In this document: positions 8,472-17,805 of the stretch, piece by piece
Position numbering within the stretch: the stretch's first letter is position 1
Layout: the number at the start of each line of letters is the position of its first letter
Origin: Winkia neuii subsp. neuii DSM 8576
GTDB lineage: Bacteria; Actinomycetota; Actinomycetes; Actinomycetales; Actinomycetaceae
Assembly: GCF_000420405.1 (NCBI RefSeq)
Contig: NZ_ATUW01000002.1
Location: forward strand, 1 to 64,000
DNA: 64,000 nt
Direction: 5' to 3'
Program-made: the position numbers and the translations under genes
The notes under the pieces: model-generated
What the model was told of the DNA's origin: nothing
Database searches by the model: none
Seen by the model: the letters and a program-made list of their open reading frames with translations, nothing else

Positions 8472-9572
8472 ATGACAAACGCAGAAGACCTACTCGAAAC
8501 TTCTACTGACGAGGCCTCGCTAGCGCATTCGCTAAAGCGTTCGGCACAAATAGATAAAGCCATCGACGAAGACCCCTCGCGTTTTCGCGTTTTGACCGGT
8601 GACCGCCCCACCGGGCACTTGCACTTGGGACACTACTTCGGCACCTTGCAAAACCGCGTGAAATTGCAAAACCGCGGTGTCGAGACCTGGGTGCTGATCG
8701 CCGACTACCAGGTAATCACTGACCGCGACGGAGTGGGACCGTTGAAGGAACGGGTTATGTCTTTGCTTACCGACTACATTGCTGCGGGCATCGATCCCGA
8801 AAAGTCGGTAATTTTCAACCACTCGCAGGTTCCTGCTCTAAACCAGCTACTTCTGCCCTTCTTGTCGCTTGTGACCGAATCTGAACTGCATCGCAACCCC
8901 ACTGTAAAAGCTGAACTTGAAGCCACTAACGGGCGCGCCATGTCGGGGTTGATGCTCACTTATCCGGTACACCAGGCCGCCGATATTCTGTTCTGCAAGG
9001 CGAACGTTGTGCCGGTTGGGAAGGACCAGCTTCCCCACCTGGAACAGACCCGGCAGATTGCCAACCGCTTCGACAAACGCTATGGCAGGGCAACTAAAGA
9101 GCATCCCGTCTTCCCCCGTCCAGATGCTTTGCTTTCCGACGTTCCCCTCCTGCTCGGTCTCGACGGGACCAAGATGTCCAAGTCGCGTGGCAACACCATT
9201 GAGCTGCGCATGAGTGCTGACGAAACCGCAAAACGCATCAAGAAGGCAAAAACGGATGCAGATAGGCATATAACCTACGATCCGCAAAATCGTCCAGAGG
9301 TGGCCAATTTGCTGCTTTTAGCCTCACTTGCCAGTGGGCAAAGCCCGCAAGAGCTTGCCAACCAGATCGGAGACGGAGGTGGGGGCACACTAAAGAAAGT
9401 CGTCACCGAGTCGCTCAACGAATTCCTGGCCCCCCTGCGTGCGAAACGAGCAGAACTCGAAAAGGACCCGGCCTACCTACTCGAAATATTGCGCCGCGGC
9501 AACGAGCGGGCAAACGAGGTCGCCAATGCCACCTTGGCCGAGGTGCGCAAGGCAATGCAGATGGACTATTAG
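8472..9572 (+). CDS. trpS: Tryptophanyl-tRNA synthetase
   Basis: A 366-residue class Ic aminoacyl-tRNA synthetase that charges tRNA-Trp. The HIGH-like motif reads TGHLHLGHY near residue 48, and the KMSKS motif is intact in LDGTKMSKSRGNT. Length suits the bacterial enzyme with a slightly longer N-terminus. It starts 9 bases after glgX and precedes glgE by 139 bases, so a housekeeping translation gene sits inside a carbohydrate cluster. There is no sign of a T-box or attenuator in the short upstream gap, so its expression may follow glgX. Confidence 0.96.
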   Translation: MTNAEDLLETSTDEASLAHSLKRSAQIDKAIDEDPSRFRVLTGDRPTGHLHLGHYFGTLQNRVKLQNRGVETWVLIADYQVITDRDGVGPLKERVMSLLTDYIAAGIDPEKSVIFNHSQVPALNQLLLPFLSLVTESELHRNPTVKAELEATNGRAMSGLMLTYPVHQAADILFCKANVVPVGKDQLPHLEQTRQIANRFDKRYGRATKEHPVFPRPDALLSDVPLLLGLDGTKMSKSRGNTIELRMSADETAKRIKKAKTDADRHITYDPQNRPEVANLLLLASLASGQSPQELANQIGDGGGGTLKKVVTESLNEFLAPLRAKRAELEKDPAYLLEILRRGNERANEVANATLAEVRKAMQMDY

Positions 9573-9711
9573 GCCTGCCAGCCCAAGGTCGGCACTGCTT
9601 TTCTGTCAGCTTTTGCGTTTTGGCTTGGGGCAGTAGAACCTGCGCTAGATCCCGCAAAGATGCTCGCTTTTCAATAGACTATGTAGACGAGCTATTTTGA
9701 AAGGCGAGACC

Positions 9712-11811
9712 ATGTCTGAGCGACTAATTCCAGATTCTTCTGCCCCCCGTCCTCAGGTAACTAAGAAAAAGTTAAAAAATCCCAAAGGCGGTCAAATAGC
9801 CCGAATTCCGGTCACCGAGATTTTCCCCTCCTTAGAAGACGGGCTTTGGCCTGCCAAGGCGGTTGAGGGCGAGTCTTTCCCCGTGCGTGCAACCGTATTC
9901 CGCGAGGGACACGACCAATATGCGGCCGAGGCAGTATTGCTTCGCCCGGGCGGGGCCGAGGCCATGCGCGTGCGGATGGTAGACATTGCTCCCGGGCTCG
10001 ACCGATACGAAGCCTGGCTGCGCCCAGACGCTGTTGGCGACTGGACTTTTCACATCGAAACCTGGGCTGACCCGTACGCCACCTGGTCGCACGACGCTTC
10101 TATAAAAGTGGCGGCGGGAATCGACACCGATCTGATGCTCGAAGAGGGAGCCCGCCTGCTAGAGCGGGCCATAGCGGGCAAGGCATTTGGCAATCCCACT
10201 CAGAAACCGCTAAATGAGGCGAACGCCAAATCTGTAGCAGAGGCAATAGAGGCACTTCGCGACACATCAGCTCCTGCCCAAACTCGCTTGTCAGCCGGGT
10301 TGCATTCGCGAATTCGCCACATAATGCGCAAATATCCGCTGCGCGATCTGGCGGGCAGATCCAGGTCCTACCCGCTGCAGGTCGACCGCGAGCGCGCCCT
10401 CGTCGGAGCCTGGTACGAGATTTTTCCCCGCTCCATTGGAGCAAGCTTTGACGGCGAGCAGTGGCATTCAGGCACGCTACGCTCGGCTGCGAAGATTCTG
10501 GATAGGGTGGCCGATCTAGGCTTTGACGTTATTTACATAACTCCAATTCATCCCATTGGCACTGCGTTCCGCAAGGGCAAAAACAATTCTCTAACTGCCC
10601 TGCCGTCCGATCCGGGATCGCCCTATGCCATCGGCAGTGACCAGGGCGGTCATGGCTCCATTCATCCGGATCTGGGCACCATGGAAGATTTTGACTATTT
10701 CGTGAAGAGGGCGAAGGAAGTCGGCCTCGAAGTAGCGATGGATTTCGCTCTGCAGGCCAGCCCTGACCACCCCTGGGTGCGCGAGCACCCCGAATGGTTT
10801 TCTACCCGGGCTGACGGGTCTATTGCCTATGCCGAGAATCCGCCCAAAAAGTATCAGGACATATACCCACTGAACTTTGACAATGATCCGCAGGGCATAT
10901 ACCAGGCCGTCTACGAGGTAGCCGAGAAGTGGATAGAGCACGGGGTCAGTATCTTTAGGGTCGACAATCCCCACACAAAACCGTTGGCATTTTGGCAGAG
11001 GTTTTTAGCGCAGATGCACGCCGAGCACCCCGAGGTAATTTTCTTGGCGGAAGCTTTCACCCGTCCAGCTATGATGCGCACTCTGGGCGGCATCGGTTTC
11101 CACCAGTCCTACACCTACTTTGCTTGGCGAACCACGAAAGAGGAATTGCAATCTTATTTTGAGGAACTGGCAAACGAGACCGCCCACATTTTGCGCCCCA
11201 CATTTTGGCCTACCACTCACGATATTTTGACCCCGCAGATGTGGACGGGCGGTGCCGCGATTTACGCCATCCGGGCGGTACTGGCTGCGACCGGTTCGCC
11301 CTCCTATGGCATATATTCGGGCTACGAATGTCTTGAAAACGTGCCGCGACCGGGATACGAAGAAAATAACGACAACGAAAAGTACGAGTACAAGAACCGC
11401 GATTTTGAGGGTGCAGAGGCACTTGGAATTGCGCCGCTGCTGCGCCAGCTCAATAGAATCCGCAGGGCACATCCGGCGTTGACACGGCTGCGCAATATCA
11501 AGTTCCACACCACTTCGAGCCCGAATCTGCTCGCGTTTTCTAAGCACGTTGGCGCCGAAGAGTCGCCAACGGGCGAGGCCGACACAGTCTTGGTGGTGGT
11601 TAACCTAGATCCACATAATTCGACCCAGGGCATGGTAGACGTGAATGTACCTGCTTTGGGATTAGCGCTGCCACCTGCCGAGGGCGACCGTCCGGTGATG
11701 CGCGTCCGCGACGAGTTGGACGGACGTACCTACGAGTGGGGTAGCAGAAACTTCGTCGATCTGTGGCCTGAAGGCAAAGTCGCTCATATCTTCAGCGTGG
11801 AGGCACTGTGA
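9712..11811 (+). CDS. glgE: Alpha-1,4-glucan:maltose-1-phosphate maltosyltransferase GlgE
   Basis: A 699-residue GH13 subfamily 3 enzyme that adds maltosyl units from maltose-1-phosphate to alpha-1,4-glucans. The diagnostic FRVDNPHTKP carries the nucleophile Asp, FLAEAFTRP carries the acid/base Glu, and TTHDIL carries the third Asp. The N-terminal domain (about 1-120) and the VGAWYEIFPRS entry to the barrel are as in known GlgE proteins. The start is the ATG at 9712 with GAAAGG about 7 bases upstream. An in-frame TTG at 9697 would include the binding site and is rejected. treS overlaps its stop (GTGA), so the next genes are coupled. Confidence 0.96.
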   Translation: MSERLIPDSSAPRPQVTKKKLKNPKGGQIARIPVTEIFPSLEDGLWPAKAVEGESFPVRATVFREGHDQYAAEAVLLRPGGAEAMRVRMVDIAPGLDRYEAWLRPDAVGDWTFHIETWADPYATWSHDASIKVAAGIDTDLMLEEGARLLERAIAGKAFGNPTQKPLNEANAKSVAEAIEALRDTSAPAQTRLSAGLHSRIRHIMRKYPLRDLAGRSRSYPLQVDRERALVGAWYEIFPRSIGASFDGEQWHSGTLRSAAKILDRVADLGFDVIYITPIHPIGTAFRKGKNNSLTALPSDPGSPYAIGSDQGGHGSIHPDLGTMEDFDYFVKRAKEVGLEVAMDFALQASPDHPWVREHPEWFSTRADGSIAYAENPPKKYQDIYPLNFDNDPQGIYQAVYEVAEKWIEHGVSIFRVDNPHTKPLAFWQRFLAQMHAEHPEVIFLAEAFTRPAMMRTLGGIGFHQSYTYFAWRTTKEELQSYFEELANETAHILRPTFWPTTHDILTPQMWTGGAAIYAIRAVLAATGSPSYGIYSGYECLENVPRPGYEENNDNEKYEYKNRDFEGAEALGIAPLLRQLNRIRRAHPALTRLRNIKFHTTSSPNLLAFSKHVGAEESPTGEADTVLVVVNLDPHNSTQGMVDVNVPALGLALPPAEGDRPVMRVRDELDGRTYEWGSRNFVDLWPEGKVAHIFSVEAL

Positions 11812-13505
11812 ATCTTCCCGAACCGTTAGATCCAGAACCTGTACGCCCGCTCGCCGAGGACACTAATTGGCACCGCAACGCCGTTTTTTACGAGGTGTTG
11901 CTAGGTTCTTATGCCGACTCCAACGCCGACGGGATCGGTGATTTTCAGGGTCTGCGCTCTAGGCTCGGTTATCTTTCGTGGCTAGGGATCGATTGTTTGT
12001 GGATTCCCCCGTTCTATCCCTCTCCGGGGCTCGACGGCGGCTACGACATTTCCGACTACACGGGTATCGACCCCAAATACGGTACCCTCGAAGACTTTGA
12101 GGCACTGCTCGAAGATGCCCACGCCCTCGGAATTCGCATTGTGATCGATATGGTCATGAATCATACCTCCTCTAAGCACCCGTGGTTTGAAGCCTCTAGA
12201 AGCGACCCCCAGGGCTTCTATGGGGACTACTACGTGTGGCGGGACGAGCCTGACGAGTATTTGGATGCTCGCATCATCTTTGTAGACACGGAGCATTCGA
12301 ATTGGACTTATGACGAAGTACGCGGGCAATACTACTGGCACCGCTTCTTTTCCCATCAGCCCGACTTGAATTTCGAGAATCCCCACGTCCGCGAATCGAT
12401 GCGCGAGGTTGTTCGGTACTGGTGTGCAATGGGAGTAGATGGGATTCGTCTAGACGCCATCCCCTACCTGTACGAAGAGGACGGCACAAATTGTGAGAAC
12501 CTACCCGAAACGCACGAGTTTATTGCCGACCTCCGCCAGATGATCGACGAAGAATTTCCGGGCGTAATTATGATTGCCGAAGCAAACCAGCCGCCCGAGC
12601 AGGTGGTGGACTATTTCGGCACCGATTCCAACCCGGAATGTCACATTTGTTTTCACTTCCCCATCATGCCGCGCCTCTTTGCAGCTATGCAGCAAGAGAC
12701 GTCCAAAGGGGTAGAGCAAATTTTGGCCCAGCTGCCTCCGCTTCCCTCCGGGGGGCAGTGGGGTACGTTCCTGCGCAACCACGACGAATTAACGCTCGAG
12801 ATGGTCACTGACCAAGAACGCCAGGCAATGTACGGTTGGTATGCTCCGCAGGACCGTATGAGGGCGAATGTAGGCATTCGACGCAGGCTCGCCTCTTTGC
12901 TGGGGTCTTCCCGAAGGCGAATTGAATTAGCCCACGCTTTACTCTTGGCGCTACCTGGATCGCCTTTCCTGTACTACGGCGACGAGATTGCGATGGGCGA
13001 CAATATCTGGTTGCAGGACCGCGACGGGGTACGCACCCCCATGCAGTGGGATGCTTCCGAAGGGGCGGGTTTTTCTGAAGCTGACCCCAAAACTTTCAGG
13101 TTGCCTTTGATTGACACTCCTGCCTGGGATTATCGGGCCGTCAACGTCGAGGAGGCCTGGGGCAGGCCCACTTCGCTCCTAAATTGGCTGCGGCGCACTC
13201 TTGCCATCCGCAAGGCATACCCTGCGTTTGGGTTGGGCCAGATGACTTTGGTCCACACCTCTGACGAGGCCGTATTGGCCTTCACCAGGCGCGACGAAGC
13301 TGACACTATTTTGTGCGTGTACAACCTTGCTTCTGCCCCTCGAGCGGTAAATCTGTGGCTGCCCGGCATGGCCGGGTGGTCCACGGTAGACATGTATGCT
13401 GGCAATCCCTTCCCTAAGGTCGATACCAACGACGAACTCACGTTAACTTTGGGCAGGCACACTTTCTACTGGCTGCGGCTAAAACAGGAGCAGGGAAATG
13501 ACTGA
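11808..13505 (+). CDS. treS: Trehalose synthase (maltose alpha-D-glucosyltransferase) TreS
   Basis: A 565-residue GH13 enzyme that interconverts trehalose and maltose and so feeds maltose to maltokinase. Key regions: DMVMNHTSSKHPWF (region I), GVDGIRLDAIPYL (nucleophile Asp), MIAEANQPPEQV (Glu) and FLRNHDELTLEMV (Asp). These are typical of TreS. It has no fused maltokinase domain. The GTG start overlaps the glgE stop, and the pep2 ATG lies 8 bases inside its 3' end, so glgE-treS-maltokinase form one translationally coupled unit. Confidence 0.96.
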   Translation: MNLPEPLDPEPVRPLAEDTNWHRNAVFYEVLLGSYADSNADGIGDFQGLRSRLGYLSWLGIDCLWIPPFYPSPGLDGGYDISDYTGIDPKYGTLEDFEALLEDAHALGIRIVIDMVMNHTSSKHPWFEASRSDPQGFYGDYYVWRDEPDEYLDARIIFVDTEHSNWTYDEVRGQYYWHRFFSHQPDLNFENPHVRESMREVVRYWCAMGVDGIRLDAIPYLYEEDGTNCENLPETHEFIADLRQMIDEEFPGVIMIAEANQPPEQVVDYFGTDSNPECHICFHFPIMPRLFAAMQQETSKGVEQILAQLPPLPSGGQWGTFLRNHDELTLEMVTDQERQAMYGWYAPQDRMRANVGIRRRLASLLGSSRRRIELAHALLLALPGSPFLYYGDEIAMGDNIWLQDRDGVRTPMQWDASEGAGFSEADPKTFRLPLIDTPAWDYRAVNVEEAWGRPTSLLNWLRRTLAIRKAYPAFGLGQMTLVHTSDEAVLAFTRRDEADTILCVYNLASAPRAVNLWLPGMAGWSTVDMYAGNPFPKVDTNDELTLTLGRHTFYWLRLKQEQGND

Positions 13506-14691
13506 ACCGGTATCTTTAGCTGACTGGGCTTCCGCCAAGCGCTGGTTTCCGGGCCGCCTGAAGGGCCTGGAACCACAGCCACATGTTCTTTCCGAAGGGC
13601 CTGGGTGGTGGCTGGTTGCGCTAGATTATGGCGGGGTTACCCTACAAGTTCCACTCGTTGAGGGAGCCGAAGCCACCTTTGCGGGCCACGGAGTATCCGA
13701 CGGCTGTGCTTCGCCCATATTTTTGCGAGGCTGGCTAGCGCGCATGGCAAAGGCAGGTGGGCTTAGCCCTACTGATCCGACCCTTGCCGACCAGCTTTAC
13801 ACCGATTGGTTAGACGGTATTCAGAGGGCTAGCGCCCTCGGCGGGGAACAGTCCAATACCTCGGTGCTGATTCCCGCGCGAAGGTGGCCGGCAGTGGTGA
13901 AGTTTTTCCGAGTGCTCTCCCCCGGTAGTCAACCTGAGGTCGCCCTCCCCCTGGCGTTGTCCAAGGCGGGCTTTGTGGGGGTGCCGCACGTGCGTGCTCT
14001 TTCGCAGGTGGTTCGCCGTGGCGAGGTCTACACGAGCTCGGTCGCGACCGCTCTGGTGCCGGATGCCAAAGACGGTTTCCAGATGTTTACAGAGGCTGCC
14101 CGGGTGGGGGCGGATTTGTCCGAGGCAGCTTGTGCCTTGGGCGCTTCCACCGGTCAGATGCATCAACTGCTGGCGGAAGCTTTCGGGGAGGCCACGCAGC
14201 AAATCGACCTGCCTGCTCGGCTACGTTCTTCCTACGCCAGCGCGGCACGCGCCCTACCAGAGCTTGCCAATTTAGACGAGCTGCTCGCAGAGTTTGCGCC
14301 ACTTGTAGCTAAAGTGCAGCGGGTACACGGCGATTTTCATCTGGGTCAAACTCTCTATAACCAGCAGGGTTTTTCCATTATCGATTTCGAGGGCGAGCCG
14401 CTCCGCCCTCTGAGCCAGAGAAACCTTCCCGACATGCCCGAACGCGATGTTGCCGGCATGTTGCGCTCATTTGCATACGCCGCCAGTATGGCAAGCGCCC
14501 CCAGTGGCTGGCTTGAACTGCACCGGCAGGCCTTTCTTTACGGATACAGGTCAAACCATTCCCTTGTGCGTGAGGTATTGCGCGCCCTCGAGATTGACAA
14601 AGCCTTGTATGAGGTCGCCTATGAGGCGCAACACCGACCTTCCTGGGTGCATGTTCCCTTGGAAGGATTAAAACGCCTGCTTCTAAGGTAA
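13498..14691 (+). CDS. mak: Maltokinase (Pep2/Mak)
   Basis: A 397-residue kinase that makes maltose-1-phosphate from maltose and ATP, the substrate of GlgE. The aminoglycoside-phosphotransferase-like fold is seen in the catalytic loop VHGDFHLGQTL and the metal-binding IIDFEGEP. The N-terminal cap region (SLADWASAKRWFPGR) is characteristic of maltokinases. The GGEQSNTSVL and VVKFFR stretches match the nucleotide-binding lobe. In many actinobacteria the enzyme is fused to or adjacent to TreS. Here the two overlap by 8 bases, as expected for the TreS-Pep2 complex. Confidence 0.94.
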   Translation: MTEPVSLADWASAKRWFPGRLKGLEPQPHVLSEGPGWWLVALDYGGVTLQVPLVEGAEATFAGHGVSDGCASPIFLRGWLARMAKAGGLSPTDPTLADQLYTDWLDGIQRASALGGEQSNTSVLIPARRWPAVVKFFRVLSPGSQPEVALPLALSKAGFVGVPHVRALSQVVRRGEVYTSSVATALVPDAKDGFQMFTEAARVGADLSEAACALGASTGQMHQLLAEAFGEATQQIDLPARLRSSYASAARALPELANLDELLAEFAPLVAKVQRVHGDFHLGQTLYNQQGFSIIDFEGEPLRPLSQRNLPDMPERDVAGMLRSFAYAASMASAPSGWLELHRQAFLYGYRSNHSLVREVLRALEIDKALYEVAYEAQHRPSWVHVPLEGLKRLLLR

Positions 14692-14701
14692 CTTCGCCCT
14701 C

Positions 14702-14717
14702 CAAAATGTACATTTTG
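14702..14717. promoter_or_regulatory. Perfect 16-bp palindrome between maltokinase gene and glgB
   Basis: CAAAATGTACATTTTG is a perfect palindrome in the 53-base gap before glgB. It is AT-rich against a GC-rich background and symmetric like a repressor or activator operator. No T-tract or GC stem makes it a terminator. The binding protein is unknown. Confidence 0.45.
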
Positions 14718-14744
14718 CGCGCCCTCTCGTGTAAGGCTTAACAC

Positions 14745-16928
14745 ATGAACGCAAAACCTGTCTTCGTAGATCCGCAAACCCTCTCGGACGTGGCCCACGC
14801 CCGCTTCCATTCTCCGCACGCGGTCTTGGGGGCCCATCTGGGCGAAGGGGGCGTAACTATTAGGACTGTGCGCCATTTGGCCGATGCCGTCGAGGTGGTA
14901 ACAGCAGACGGCACGTTCCCAGCCACCCACGAACAAGACGGCGTATGGGTGGCGTTCCTCGAGCGCGAGGACATTCCAGACTATCGACTGCGGGTTACTT
15001 ACGGGGACCATTCCTCGACAGTCGACGACCCGTATAGGTTTATGCCTACTCTGGGCGATCTAGATCTTCACCTCATTGGCGAGGGGCGTCATGAGCGCCT
15101 CTGGGAGGTCTTAGGGGCTCACGTGCGTACCTACCAAGGCGATTTGGGGCAGGTACAGGGCGTGTCCTTCGCAGTTTGGGCCCCGAATGCGCGGGCAGTG
15201 CGCGTAGTTGGGGATTTCAACTTTTGGGATGGGTCCGGTTCCGCTATGCGTTCGCTGGGATCTTCGGGCATTTGGGAGTTGTTCATTCCGGGGGTAGAGG
15301 TGGGGGCCCGCTACAAATTCGAAATCTGCGGCCCGCAAGGCGACTGGTTCCAGAAGGCGGACCCCATGGCTAGAGCCACTGAGGTACCCCCAGCTACGGC
15401 TTCTGTGGTAACTGACCAGTTCCATGTTTGGGGCGACGGGGATTGGATGGAATACCGCTACCGTCACGACCCGCATTCTTCGCCGATGTCGGTGTACGAG
15501 GTTCACCTGGGATCTTGGATGCAGGGGCTGCAATACCGTGAGCTCGCCGATCATCTGGTAGAGCACGTGACCAAACTGGGCTTTACTCACGTCGAATTTA
15601 TGCCGGTTGCCGAGCATCCGTTTGGGGGTTCTTGGGGATACCAGCAAACCTCCTATTATGCCCCTACCGCCCGCTTTGGCACCCCCGACGACTTTCGGTA
15701 TCTAGTAGACAAACTTCATCAGGCAGGTCTCGGGGTTCTACTCGACTGGGTTCCTGCACATTTCCCTAAAGATGAGTGGGCTCTTGCAAACTTCGACGGC
15801 ACTAAGTTGTACGAGGATCCCGATCCGCTGCGGGGTGAGCACCCAGACTGGGGTACCCTAGTCTTCAACTACGGCCGGCGCGAGGTACGCAATTTCCTGG
15901 TCGCTAACGCTTTGTACTGGCTTAGCGAGTTCCATATTGACGGTCTCAGAGTCGACGCGGTGGCTTCCATGCTCTACTTGGACTATTCGCGCCAGGAGGG
16001 CGCCTGGAGGCCAAATATCTACGGCGGTCGCGAGAACTTGGAGGCGATCTCGTTTCTACAGGAGGCCAACGCTACCGCCTACAAGAACAATCCTGGAATC
16101 GTGATGATTGCCGAGGAATCCACTGCCTGGCCGGGGGTGACAGCCCCCACCGATGCCGGCGGGCTCGGTTTTGGTCTCAAGTGGAATATGGGGTGGATGA
16201 ACGACACTTTGCGCTACCTGGCCGAAGATCCCATCAACCGGCGCTTCCACCACGGAGAGCTAACCTTTTCGCTGGTATACGCATTTTCCGAGAACTACGT
16301 GCTGCCGCTCTCCCACGATGAAGTTGTCCACGGCAAAGGTTCTTTGTGGAACAAGATGCCTGGCGACAACTGGCGCAAGGCAGCAGGGCTGCGGGCACTT
16401 TACGCCTACCAGTGGTCCCATCCTGGCAAGCAGCTAATTTTCATGGGTGATGAATTTGGCCAAGAACGCGAATGGGATGCCGATGCCTCCATTGATTGGT
16501 GGCTCGGCGACGATTCCTTGCACGGCGGGATAGCCAAGTTGATTGCCGATCTGAATGATCTCTACAAAGGTGAGGCAGCACTGGCAAACGATACCCACGC
16601 CGGTTTTGAGTGGATTGAGGCCGCCGATGCTGACCTCAACACCATCTCGTATATCCGCAAGGGCCAAGACAAAGATGGGAGCTGGAAATTCCTTATTTGC
16701 CTAGTCAACTTTGCCGGAAATCCACACGAGGGATACCGGGTAGGGGTTCCTTTCGCCGGCCGGTACGAAGAAGTGATAAACACCGATTCTAAGGCTTACG
16801 GCGGCAGCGGAGTAACCAATCTAGGCGAGGTCGTAGCCGAACCTATACCGTGGATGGGCCGCCCCTACTCCATCGAGTTGCGCGTCCCCCCACTTGGAGC
16901 CCTATTGCTGCGCCCAACCCAGCTTTAG
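14745..16928 (+). CDS. glgB: 1,4-alpha-glucan branching enzyme GlgB
   Basis: A 727-residue GH13 enzyme that cuts alpha-1,4 chains and rejoins them as alpha-1,6 branches, finishing the polymer built by GlgE. The CBM48 region ([22 protein letters not shown]) is followed by the barrel with [41 protein letters not shown] and [15 protein letters not shown], all diagnostic. There is an extra N-terminal module of about 100 residues, as in many full-length GlgB proteins. AAGG lies about 8 bases before the ATG. The cluster ends in a strong bidirectional terminator. Confidence 0.97.
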   Translation: MNAKPVFVDPQTLSDVAHARFHSPHAVLGAHLGEGGVTIRTVRHLADAVEVVTADGTFPATHEQDGVWVAFLEREDIPDYRLRVTYGDHSSTVDDPYRFMPTLGDLDLHLIGEGRHERLWEVLGAHVRTYQGDLGQVQGVSFAVWAPNARAVRVVGDFNFWDGSGSAMRSLGSSGIWELFIPGVEVGARYKFEICGPQGDWFQKADPMARATEVPPATASVVTDQFHVWGDGDWMEYRYRHDPHSSPMSVYEVHLGSWMQGLQYRELADHLVEHVTKLGFTHVEFMPVAEHPFGGSWGYQQTSYYAPTARFGTPDDFRYLVDKLHQAGLGVLLDWVPAHFPKDEWALANFDGTKLYEDPDPLRGEHPDWGTLVFNYGRREVRNFLVANALYWLSEFHIDGLRVDAVASMLYLDYSRQEGAWRPNIYGGRENLEAISFLQEANATAYKNNPGIVMIAEESTAWPGVTAPTDAGGLGFGLKWNMGWMNDTLRYLAEDPINRRFHHGELTFSLVYAFSENYVLPLSHDEVVHGKGSLWNKMPGDNWRKAAGLRALYAYQWSHPGKQLIFMGDEFGQEREWDADASIDWWLGDDSLHGGIAKLIADLNDLYKGEAALANDTHAGFEWIEAADADLNTISYIRKGQDKDGSWKFLICLVNFAGNPHEGYRVGVPFAGRYEEVINTDSKAYGGSGVTNLGEVVAEPIPWMGRPYSIELRVPPLGALLLRPTQL

Positions 16929-16931
16929 AAT

Positions 16932-16969
16932 ATTTTGCCCGCGCAGGTATTTCCTGGCGCGGGCAAAAT
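16932..16969. terminator. Bidirectional terminator between glgB and the thioredoxin-like gene
   Basis: ATTTTGCCCGCGC at 16932-16944 and GCGCGGGCAAAAT at 16957-16969 form a perfect 13-bp stem with a 12-base loop. A/T runs flank both sides, so it can serve glgB on the plus strand and the convergent minus operon. Confidence 0.88.
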
Positions 16970-16971
16970 CT

Positions 16972-17805
16972 TTAAAACAAGATCGCAGACATTTGTCGGC
17001 GAGCCTCGCTCACCGCGCTAGTATCGGATGCCACCTTAAAAAGTTCCACTAGCCGTGCACGCGCATTTTCACGCTGATCCGGGTCTTTCATGGCGGCAAG
17101 TAGCACGTCGAAGGCAGCCTTCTCGTTTCGCTGGGACACGAACCGATCTGCCAAGACTAGCGGATCAGAATCAGAGGCGTCCTCTTCTTGCTTCAGACGT
17201 AGCTGCAACTGCACCCCAGCCAGCTGCGTCTTCAGATCCTTATCTGCGGGGTGATTAGTAGCTTCCTTGGCAAGGAGCTTTTCTGCGCGTTCCAGGTCGC
17301 CCTCGTCTAGGGCAGCGTCAATTTCCTGCTGTGCTGGGGAAACTGGTTTGGGTTCTGCTGCGGCTGAGGCATTCACCGTGCCCGTGACACCTTGCTGGCG
17401 GGCAGCCTGCACTAGCTGCTTCATCAGCTCGGTAAGCTTGTCCTTTGGTTGCGCTCCCTGGAACAACGGCATTGGCCGCCCGCCCAGCAATGCGAATACC
17501 GCAGGCACCGATTGCACCTGGAACGCCCCGGCCACCCTGGGGGCCGTATCAGTAGAAGCCTTGGCAAGCTGGAATGCTCCAGACATCTGCCGAGCGATGT
17601 CCTCTAGGTCGGCCGTAACCTGCTTGGAGGCGTCGGACCAGTCAGCCCAGAAGCTAACTACAATCAGCACTTGCTGCGATAGTTTTAGGCTTTCTTGTAG
17701 ATTCTGCTCAGTGAGTTCAACAATCAGACCCGGGCCGACTGCCGGAGCGGTTTTGTCTCCACCGGTTTTTTCACCTAGCTGAACTGCACCGTACTGATCT
17801 GCCAT
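16972..17805 (-). CDS. Thioredoxin-fold/TPR protein lacking the CxxC motif (CnoX/YbbN-like)
   Basis: A 277-residue protein with an N-terminal thioredoxin fold (about 30-130) and a C-terminal TPR-like helical half with EIDAALDEGDLERAEKLLAKE and a second repeat. This is the layout of CnoX/YbbN, a holdase chaperone. Where thioredoxin has WCxxC this protein reads WSDAS, so Ser57 and Ser60 replace both cysteines and redox catalysis is not expected. No signal peptide is seen. AGGAG lies 7 bases before the ATG, which overlaps the lipoprotein stop (TAATG). In mycobacteria a thioredoxin-like gene also sits near glgB, so the position is conserved. A chaperone or scaffold role is inferred. Confidence 0.8.
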   Translation of the reverse strand: MADQYGAVQLGEKTGGDKTAPAVGPGLIVELTEQNLQESLKLSQQVLIVVSFWADWSDASKQVTADLEDIARQMSGAFQLAKASTDTAPRVAGAFQVQSVPAVFALLGGRPMPLFQGAQPKDKLTELMKQLVQAARQQGVTGTVNASAAAEPKPVSPAQQEIDAALDEGDLERAEKLLAKEATNHPADKDLKTQLAGVQLQLRLKQEEDASDSDPLVLADRFVSQRNEKAAFDVLLAAMKDPDQRENARARLVELFKVASDTSAVSEARRQMSAILF

